A DNA stretch of 64,000 nt from Tribonema minus (lineage: Eukaryota > Sar > Xanthophyceae > Tribonematales > Tribonemataceae), in assembly GCA_017506865.1 (NCBI GenBank), contig JAFCMP010000128.1, forward strand, positions 1-64,000, written 5' to 3'. The notes under the pieces were generated by a model. It had not been told where the DNA came from. It saw only the letters and a list, made by a program, of their open reading frames with translations, and ran no database searches. Positions 63,499 to 64,000 of this stretch are shown here, one piece after another (positions within the stretch are counted from its first letter, which is position 1; each line of letters starts with the position of its first letter). The position numbers were made by a program, and so were the translations under genes.

Positions 63499-63993
63499 AT
63501 CAGGTGCCGCTACGCCAGGCGGCACTGCCTGTAACTGGTCCGGCGCCACTGCTGATGCGGAGCGCGTGCTGGCAGACTTTGCTTGTTTTTTCTGCCGCTT
63601 GGTCCGCTGTGGCACATCGCCGTTGGCGGTAGAGCCATCATGCGATGCTGCCAGCGCGCCGTCTACTTTATCACAGGCTGAAGTGTCTGGCGCGGCAGTG
63701 GCATTCTGCTGCTGCTGCTGCCGTGGCTGCTCGTCTGTTTCCTTCTGCTCTTGTTCTGGCAGTGAATTCAGCTTCGGAATCTGGGGCGCAGGCTGCGGCG
63801 GCACGCTGTGCTGCTGCGCTTGCTGCTCCTGCTGACGCTGGTGCTGTTGACGCTGCTGATGCTGCTGATGCTGCTGATGCTGCGGCTGCTGCTGCTGGTG
63901 CTGCTGCTGCGGCGGCTGTACTGTACCACCGTCGCTTGCGATCAACGACGTGTCGTTGCTGCAATCGGCGGTGGAGCTCGACTGCGATGGCAC
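25192..63993 (-). CDS. Giant multidomain membrane protein: methyltransferase + TPR + GT2-like + GT4 glycosyltransferase (5' partial)
   Basis: Twenty-six minus-strand exons join with every splice in phase to 2446 codons plus stop: 63993-62496, 61898-61781, 61167-60882, 54830-54700, 54297-54044, 53614-53036, 52144-51980, 51735-51435, 50882-50722, 50240-49721, 40860-40701, 40472-40366, 39227-39142, 38604-38453, 37964-37759, 37042-36558, 36118-36026, 35113-34956, 33289-33203, 32851-32522, 31940-31882, 31283-30914, 30497-30381, 29338-28694, 27511-27350 and 25302-25192. The first exon is open to the right edge without an ATG, so the start lies outside. One transmembrane anchor near the N-terminus followed by enzyme domains predicts a type II Golgi protein modifying glycans in the lumen (inference). 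The weakest points are the start of exon 15 (37964) and the last exon. Introns 3 and 10 hold full-length LINEs. It could be two or more genes, but continuous phase and conserved motifs spanning splice sites argue against that. Confidence 0.75.
25303..27349. other. Last intron of the giant gene
   Basis: A 2-kb stretch without recognisable exons or elements. If the last exon is wrong, the true C-terminal GT4 exon could be hidden here. Confidence 0.4.
28583..28686. repeat. Interstitial telomere-like repeats (CCCTAA)n
   Basis: Runs of 2-4 units (28583-28599 and 28661-28686) lie in intron, immediately left of the GT4 exon boundary at 28694. Confidence 0.8.
29667..29706. repeat. Interstitial telomere-like repeat pair
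   Basis: Two copies of gcctaaccctaaccct separated by cacacct, in intron. Confidence 0.8.
33203..37964 (-). CDS. Giant gene module 5: GT2-like glycosyltransferase
   Basis: Exons 37964-37759, 37042-36558, 36118-36026, 35113-34956 and 33289-33203 form one enzyme domain, and every junction restores a conserved motif. In order: PFIAYHLPVFDEL, WWQWHVVEGVA, GLSVDGT/SEYLDWA, WRDKLQMANAALFAM, a Ser/Gly insertion, CLVLQIDADELWTAEQL (the DxD metal/nucleotide-sugar site), YFNCHFFIGPDRVTVTP, GYGHNAQTEWLRAW, ILGGDMCFSQ/VFTHYAYALPRQVEF and FYGYGG. This matches a GT2-like family known mostly from bacteria. The upstream boundary is uncertain: TLALNAQ just before 37964 also looks coding, so the exon may start near 38056 after an unseen small exon. 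Confidence 0.78.
34314..34345. repeat. Interstitial telomere-like repeat, about five CCCTAA units
   Basis: The longest pure run in the window, taaccctaaccctaaccctaa and more, in intron. Confidence 0.85.
34726..35345. repeat. Cluster of short tandem repeats around exon 35113-34956
   Basis: These include actacacccctgacta-aggggtcaa units (34800-34870), gccaga-aggggtc units (34871-34910), three units of about 21 bp tgtggcagcga-caacac (35115-35190) and two units of about 60 bp with gattgaggcgt-catg (35225-35340). Confidence 0.65.
35585..35846. repeat. Tandem duplication, two units of about 130 bp with mini-exon-like cores
   Basis: Both units contain cttccaggcagcgcaac, a short core and cccaggtaag, i.e. 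an acceptor-like and donor-like pair on the plus strand, and both end in cagcgcctgactgatg. They lie in the giant gene intron between exons 36118-36026 and 35113-34956, antisense to it. Confidence 0.75.
38148..38193. repeat. Perfect 22-bp hairpin with 2-nt loop
   Basis: The arms taacatgtggctgcagggtcgc and its exact reverse complement flank a gt loop in the intron between exons 38604-38453 and 37964-37759. Perfect palindromes of this length are uncommon. Confidence 0.85.
38453..40472 (-). CDS. Giant gene exons 12-14: second beta-rich domain
   Basis: Exons 40472-40366, 39227-39142 and 38604-38453 join in phase (0, 2, 1, 0). They read RPALLLDIPSVHFGWLRTHS, then WLAGGRVVPGEMEAPHC...AQLAGLPE, then GEYTLSVAAFALPG...GATVTFCV. 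The pattern (LDI..., then G-E-[HY]-T-L-x-V, then a terminal F-x-[VL] strand) repeats that of exon 1 (FVDVDAGALRLWL, GGEHTLRVLS, LNFTL). A beta-sandwich accessory domain, perhaps carbohydrate-binding, is inferred. Confidence 0.6.
38870..38890. repeat. Interstitial telomere-like repeat in the opposite orientation (TTAGGG)
   Basis: The run ttagggttagggttaggg lies in intron, inverted relative to the other runs in the window. Confidence 0.8.
40701..40860 (-). CDS. Giant gene exon 11: further TPR unit
   Basis: The exon joins in phase to exon 50240-49721 across the 8.9-kb intron holding LINE copy 1. It encodes PVAELLLRIGQVVEEEGQLC followed by AAMRMYQRTLLVTASHAGAL, a good 34-residue TPR-like unit. 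Acceptor cgtgcag, donor agg/gtaagt. Confidence 0.65.
40806..41200. repeat. Three tandem copies of an exon 5' edge plus intron
   Basis: Units at about 40806-40900, 40951-41037 and 41105-41200 share gcagcagctc-gcgac-gggcccgcc-cggcatgcg and end in gagatgagag. The leftmost contains the acceptor half of exon 40860-40701; the other two are decayed upstream copies, each still coding-like on the minus strand (AAAGPVAELLL). Confidence 0.8.
41210..42214. other. Intron of the giant gene, nothing else seen
   Basis: Part of intron 10. No exon, RNA gene or element end is recognised. A degenerate telomere-like run (ccctgaccctgaccctagccctaaa) lies near 42030. Confidence 0.45.
42228..47735 (+). mobile_element. 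Family A LINE copy 1 (full length, intact ORF)
   Basis: A non-LTR retrotransposon with restriction-like endonuclease. It is bounded by a perfect 13-bp target-site duplication, agtacacaactgc, at 42215-42227 and 47736-47748. Sequence shared with copy 2 runs from 42238 to the A-rich 3' end (taataaa). Ten extra bases (42228-42237) lie between the left duplication and the shared 5' end. The 5' UTR is about 50 bp and the 3' UTR about 105 bp. The element lies in intron 10 of the giant gene in antisense orientation. Confidence 0.92.
42289..47628 (+). CDS. LINE family A polyprotein: zinc fingers, reverse transcriptase, restriction-like endonuclease (copy 1)
   Basis: One 1779-aa ORF. The N-terminus has a C2H2 finger (Cys127, Cys130, His150, His155), a CxxC...CxxC cluster (Cys185, Cys188, Cys211, Cys214) and an RGG/Ser-rich stretch. 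The reverse transcriptase covers about residues 660-1000: GPSGLRYSHLQDAL, LDLKNAFN (motif A, about 805), RGFKQGDPAAP (motif B, about 865) and YMDD (motif C, about 902). After LPTRHGGLG comes an Ala-rich linker of about 300 residues. The end holds a C-X2-C-X8-H-X3-C knuckle (about 1544) and a PD-(D/E)XK-like endonuclease core (RRMDIVLP ... LMVDVTCFEA, about 1608-1640). This layout fits the R2/NeSL/CRE-type elements that carry out target-primed reverse transcription. All RT catalytic residues are present, so it may be active. The exact clade needs a tree. Confidence 0.93.
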   Translation: MKRISWRRREARIANSESAQKCKESDLACAQAQDISTSAADGNGACQQDDGTSGSSRATGDGRAAHKRKRVQNDGWSISDQTGEGEHTGGQSAVKRSRTGHNSLEQQPLMLDDEAGGGGSADPEYKCNLCDLVVKKGMSLLSLQQRLNAHIAAKHQRKHHSGTATTFLERSDLSTSHLQTIYTECALCKNLFHANKTFRVDSSDASAGKHCRKCRPITSPAAVAATLSTTASAAPLAPDASTATATTSLPQQQPACTPIGNPYAKGPAHAQQAPAAQAGGSSSSGSSKRPERGGSSATRGGRGRSGGRGRGNGGRVRSGSNDADISSSRATSGSRTGGGSSSGAGGGSAAGTKDSGAGNGRSSDASSRSGGASNSGSGARTQNGRGGRGSGRSSDSGGRGCGRGGRGGGGGGPRAAGAATAAAAPGPAGAAGGAGGLFTWTISTPAVAAVLDSISLDELCKLQFATTRSLARPRNRRYVGAALENAATHLLAHTMTMFVNAAREPDSAGRVQRLQRSTILHHLMPSLITSTDGAPGITRSDRIRMLARGELDRLVPALLAHARAHRRWRARQQTEAAINAYVLQCMGTRGGLQQAARFLQPKTVAIPDDDCFAAMQSKHPPAAPGEQLHELSGMVDQLVAKAADMPAELSLLQGEGIEPETVAKLIQRASPYSGAGPSGLRYSHLQDALRTSWGRHEFAAVLTRWLQTVMREAARLPDAFWQLHGAGRLTPLAEQQEDGTAKQRPIVCGEVLQRLCTSVYVADRKDFLAELLEPDGQYGVAVSAGAEKAAMAGKLAYELGHWQFMLDLKNAFNMVFVLAAAEWVAAQLPDFLDYFIGTYVRTRPRLLFQHVDGSTRIIMSQRGFKQGDPAAPMLFCGAIAQCLKRFNEAAAAQRARRRMGAYMDDANVRTGACTLTQDDIQAVAQLKQHFAEVGLELNLTKSRALPGRGHVVTDHERQLLQQLGVQLVGDTDENQNRGAVLLGVPVGHSSFVDAWLRREAGAGGAGARFAERCARLTSPRAMFRLLRYCVVPRMTYCLRTIPTTQTAPAAKEWDRVTQWVLEHSMGLQPPGQTWRQFEQSGAHFHLAAHGPALQQARLPTRHGGLGITSACDIADAAYVAGTLQALQPALSGWAGVLQQAAPQAAADNAAEDAATQAAPAAAAAAPAPAASAAATVTAAAAVASGGATAPAAATASAAGRAYGAAIPATHDAAAAGSGAAAAAQAAPAAAAAAAAHGATTPAAAAAAAAAAAPASEAAAAAAAHVAPQVASAASLTAASTAAAAGIGNTAATGPTSLRAAAAPATGAASAGGAATVPAATAAMAVAAANAAGAAPTPAAAATPLAAAATAGGTAAAPAHAAAAAVNSGAARSTPAMLQGAAAAEVARLPLMQTIATAATSLRAATGDKLEHILPPALTPLQQQPPTQQPPLRPTAGGGTGADAACVLDASALQLQCSLKRPNQSALADAVATELADKVEADLQQLPQGTQRTQALARFRSQRHMHSIGMAFLNEPMYSTTASFDGLSWQLAVKRAIGVEEQTAGCKLCGKSPGGTLHARLCQAPRVKAHDTIVHNSVKRATQRLLRQYLKTGLVDEDYTPFLGSAGPPGSRRMDIVLPADAFPVTGYDDPTRHLPLMVDVTCFEAQVASRAAKTAADPERCCRDQEAAKTTHYSGHYDQNCYKLATLAIGSFGSIGEQGRKLLEAVATEYASRMSVPGGARPKALKGIALARLRSALSAALHMAYSGRVMTHMAESRGGGHMEEDVGEDPEMPFGGGGV
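47782..48180 (+). CDS. Doubtful 132-aa ORF in intron
   Basis: An ATG-started plus-strand ORF just downstream of LINE copy 1 has fairly even amino-acid use (for example HTVDRLLEHARKRTSARHV) and no repeats. It is antisense to the giant gene, has no recognised domain and may be a remnant of another mobile element. Confidence 0.2.
   Translation: MALMVARVHQAARGWEMLAVSRSCGVACGEDTALGSSRGYWNMGIRIASGHTVDRLLEHARKRTSARHVSGVLRQGIEDRAPLAQMYTRGITAVLRRFRSRDGDIGYDRCGSDWVPLCLPPMSLVQACNAGL
48341..48413 (-). tRNA. trnA-AGC: tRNA-Ala (anticodon AGC), intronic, possibly pseudo or SINE head
   Basis: The minus strand folds into a 73-nt cloverleaf with acceptor GGGGTCT/AGACTCC, D arm GCTC/GAGC, anticodon loop TTAGCAT (AGC) and T arm GGGGG-TTCGATT-CCCTC. 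The acceptor carries the G3-U70 pair that defines alanine tRNAs. A-box and B-box sequences are intact, and a T5 Pol III terminator follows a few bases downstream. Oddities are a C29-A41 mismatch in the anticodon stem and U rather than A at discriminator position 73. It lies inside intron 10 of the giant gene, on the same strand. It may be functional, a pseudogene or the head of a tRNA-derived SINE. Confidence 0.8.
49721..50882 (-). CDS. Giant gene module 3: TPR-like helical repeats
   Basis: Exon 50882-50722 ends with EEWREEGRQALLRNDANA, and exon 50240-49721 continues ALSLCGRVLAHRPADMGALL, a helix-turn-helix pair with TPR-like spacing (small residues at A, G and A positions, Pro before the next unit). 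A long Ala/Gly insertion follows, then KDPRLELMQLLRGLEAVGQA. TPRs mediate protein contacts and often accompany glycosyltransferases in bacteria and in O-GlcNAc transferase. Individual repeats are divergent, so the TPR label is moderate. Confidence 0.55.
51435..52144 (-). CDS. Giant gene exons 7-8: linker
   Basis: Exon 52144-51980 (acceptor catgcag; donor ccag/gtgcgt) encodes a Ser/Ala/Val-rich stretch. Exon 51735-51435 (acceptor tgcgcag; donor gac/gtgagt) contains QPKWRFALDPAMDGWGEVSE and then an Ala-rich tail ending VNDGSEE. Phase is continuous. No named domain; the tryptophan-rich piece may be a short conserved unit. Confidence 0.6.
52924..53130. repeat. Tandem duplication of the 3' edge of the methyltransferase exon
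   Basis: Two units of about 100 bp (about 53042-53130 and 52924-53030) share ttcacgcagtccaccac and cctgcaat-acccc. The first includes the end and donor of exon 53614-53036; the second is a decayed downstream copy that still keeps a donor-like sequence. Confidence 0.7.
53036..54830 (-). CDS. Giant gene module 2: SAM-dependent methyltransferase
   Basis: Three exons (54830-54700, 54297-54044, 53614-53036) encode a class I methyltransferase of the type-11/12-like group. The GxG-like first strand and acidic loop read VRVMLG...LAGWVSTDINVLDLT. The post-I helix and motif are AEHVWEHLSAEEA, then LRAGGRLRIAVPDPNFN. Next come DGHRIQYTLPALAALCVSAGF and SIVVDCVK, the usual strand and helix order of bacterial predicted methyltransferases of this type. 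A Gly/Ser/Ala insertion of about 60 residues splits the last third. Substrate unknown; with two glycosyltransferases in the same chain, a sugar O-methyltransferase is a reasonable guess. Confidence 0.78.
54799..55110. repeat. Tandem duplication of a methyltransferase exon 5' edge plus intron
   Basis: Segment 54799-54931 (exon 54830-54700 start, its acceptor and intron) is repeated at about 54996-55110. Shared blocks are gggcg-ccctgcag, gcgacgccacctgc, attgg and catcagcgctcatcagag. The upstream copy still has an acceptor and would read VASQQLQGRP. Confidence 0.75.
55161..60666 (+). mobile_element. Family A LINE copy 2 (full length, intact ORF)
   Basis: Bounded by a perfect 12-bp target-site duplication, aagtacatgtag, at 55149-55160 and 60667-60678. 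Sequence shared with copy 1 starts at 55176, after 15 extra bases (55161-55175) unrelated to the extra bases of copy 1. It lies in intron 3 of the giant gene, antisense. Different flanks and different duplications show that it inserted independently rather than by segmental duplication. Confidence 0.92.
55227..60560 (+). CDS. LINE family A polyprotein (copy 2)
   Basis: A 1777-aa ORF that differs from copy 1 by only about seven amino-acid substitutions and a two-residue deletion near the C-terminus (HM, next to a G9 run); I count roughly a dozen nucleotide substitutions over 5.4 kb. All zinc-finger, RT (LDLKNAFN, QGDP, YMDD) and endonuclease residues are conserved. The differences include QQP/QQR near 108, Tyr/Cys at 182 and Leu/Phe in the RT. 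Both copies therefore look very young and potentially active. Confidence 0.93.
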   Translation: MKRISWRRREARIANSESAQKCKESDLACAQAQDISTSAADGNGACQQDDGTSGSSRATGDGRAAHKRKRVQNDGWSISDQTGEGEHTGGQSAVKRSRTGHNSLEQQRLMLDDEAGGGGSADPEYKCNLCDLVVKKGMSLLSLQQRLNAHIAAKHQRKHHSGTATTFLERSDLSTSHLQTICTECALCKNLFHANKTFRVDSSDASAGKHCRKCRPITSPAAVAATLSTTASAAPLAPDASTATATTSLPQQQPACTPIGNPYAKGPAHAQQAPAAQAGGSSSSGSSKRPERGGSSATRGGRGRSGGRGRGNGGRVRSGSNDADISSSRATSGSRTGGGSSSGAGGESAAGTKDSGAGNGRSSDASSRSGGASNSGSGARTQNGRGGRGSGRSSDSGGRGCGRGGRGGGGGGPRAAGAATAAAAPGPAGAAGGAGGLFTWTISTPAVAAVLDSISLDELCKLQFATTRSLARPRNRRYVGAALENAATHLLAHTMTMFVNAAREPDSAGRVQRLQRSTILHHLMPSLITSTDGAPGITRSDRIRMLARGELDRLVPALLAHARAHRRWRARQQTEAAINAYVLQCMGTRGGLQQAARFLQPKTVAIPDDDCFAAMQSKHPPAAPGEQLHELSGMVDQLVAKAADMPAELSLLQGEGIEPETVAKLIQRASPYSGAGPSGLRYSHLQDALRTSWGRHEFAAVLTRWLQTVMREAARLPDAFWQLHGAGRLTPLAEQQEDGTAKQRPIVCGEVLQRLCTSVYVADRKDFLAELLEPDGQYGVAVSAGAEKAAMAGKLAYELGHWQFMLDLKNAFNMVFVLAAAEWVAAQLPDFFDYFIGTYVRTRPRLLFQHVDGSTRIIMSQRGFKQGDPAAPMLFCGAIAQCLKRFNEAAAAQRARRRMGAYMDDANVRTGACTLTQDDIQAVAQLKQHFAEVGLELNLTKSRALPGRGHVVTDHERQLLQQLGVQLVGDTDENQNRGAVLLGVPVGHSSFVDAWLRREAGAGGAGARFAERCARLTSPRAMFRLLRYCVVPRMTYCLRTIPTTQTAPAAKEWDRVTQWVLEHSMGLQPPGQTWRQFEQSGAHFHLAAHGPALQQARLPTRHGGLGITSACDIADAAYVAGTLQALQPALSGWAGVLQQAAPQAAADNAAEDAATQEAPAAAAAAPAPAASAAATVTAAAAVASGGATAPAAATASAAGRAYGAAIPATHDAAAAGSGAAAAAQAAPAAAAAAAAHGATTPAAAAAAAAAAAPASEAAAAAAAHVAPQVASAASLTAASTAAAAGIGNTAATGPTSLRAAAAPATGAASAGGAATVPAATAAMAVAAANAAGAAPTPAAAATPLAAAATAGGTAAAPAHAAAAAVNAGAARSTPAMLQGAAAAEVARLPLMRTIATAATSLRAATGDKLEHILPPALTPLQQQPPTQQPPLRPTAGGGTGADAACVLDASALQLQCSLKRPNQSALADAVATELADKVEADLQQLPQGTQRTQALARFRSQRHMHSIGMAFLNEPMYSTTASFDGLSWQLAVKRAIGVEEQTAGCKLCGKSPGGTLHARLCQAPRVKAHDTIVHNSVKRATQRLLRQYLKTGLVDEDYTPFLGSAGPPGSRRMDIVLPADAFPVTGYDDPTRHLPLMVDVTCFEAQVASRAAKTAADPERCCRDQEAAKTTHYSGHYDQNCYKLATLAIGSFGSIGEQGRKLLEAVATEYASRMSVPGGARPKALKGIALARLRSALSAALHMAYSGRVMTHMAESRGGGEEDVGEDPEMPFGGGGV
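60882..61898 (-). CDS. Giant gene exons 2-3: linker before methyltransferase
   Basis: Exon 61898-61781 (acceptor tgcccag) reads EDLRPW, an Arg run and LQLSVLVQTAADGTVELPL. Exon 61167-60882 (acceptor gccgcag, donor gcag/gtacat) reads SIAAAAAAFVRRQLHLPLPP... VWVADRLELELGAAAVRR. Phases 1, 2 and 0 fit the flanking exons. No domain is named. The Ala and Arg runs arise from GCC and CGG repeats. Confidence 0.6.
62496..63993 (-). CDS. Giant gene module 1: Gln-rich tail, membrane anchor, beta-rich domain
   Basis: This is the first exon within the window (phase-1 donor cgag/gtgagt). It encodes about 270 residues of Gln-rich, partly basic sequence (QRTKRQKKQAK), then a hydrophobic anchor of about 22 residues following RR (TAVVVAAVAAIAAAYAAV, about 63110-63175). 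A Ser/Gly stem follows, and then a beta-rich unit with LFVDVDAGALRLWL and GGEHTLRVLSVG...LNFTLAHG. That unit resembles the second one at 38453-40472. Topology rules (positive side before the anchor, long C-terminal part) favour an N-in, C-lumenal protein. The polyGln parts come from CAG repeats. Confidence 0.7.
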
Positions 63994-64000
63994 GTTCTCT

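Overview
The window looks like nuclear DNA of a green alga (Chlorophyta, probably Chlorophyceae; inferred, not proven). Genes are split by many GT-AG introns with CTGCAG-type acceptors. Coding sequence is GC-rich and full of CAG/GCN repeats, low-complexity Gln/Ala/Ser/Gly tracts are common, and short CCCTAA-type telomere-like repeats are scattered in introns. I built all gene models by hand from splice signals, reading phase and recognisable protein motifs.

Layout. 1-12.6 kb is gene-poor: a partial unknown ORF at the left edge, one multi-exon plus-strand gene with a possible Tim44-like C-terminus (7.7-10.9 kb), a MITE-like inverted repeat and a tandem repeat. 12.6-14.5 kb holds a decayed non-LTR retrotransposon (LINE) with a restriction-like endonuclease (family B). 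14.96-18.25 kb (minus) is the cleavage-stimulation factor CstF64 gene (RRM, hinge, Gln-rich tail). Across a 267-bp divergent promoter lies the casein kinase 2 regulatory subunit beta gene (18.5-23.9 kb, plus; six exons in phase, 340 aa).

25.2-64 kb is dominated by one minus-strand gene, 5'-incomplete at the right edge. Its 26 exons join in frame to at least 2446 codons. In order they encode a Gln-rich cytosolic tail, one transmembrane anchor, a beta-rich domain, a SAM-dependent methyltransferase, TPR-like repeats, a second beta-rich domain, a GT2-like glycosyltransferase and a GT4 glycosyltransferase. This reads as a single type II (Golgi-like) membrane protein carrying three glycan-modifying enzymes, and is the main novelty of the window.

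Two almost identical, intact 5.5-kb LINEs (family A; 1779 and 1777 aa ORFs with zinc fingers, reverse transcriptase and restriction-like endonuclease) sit in two introns of that gene, antisense to it. A third, 3'-UTR-only copy lies at 24.5 kb. Each of the three has its own target-site duplication, and all three duplications carry AGTACA at the same end, which suggests a sequence-preferring endonuclease. A tRNA-Ala(AGC)-like gene lies in the same intron as LINE copy 1. Several exon edges of the giant gene are tandemly duplicated together with neighbouring intron.
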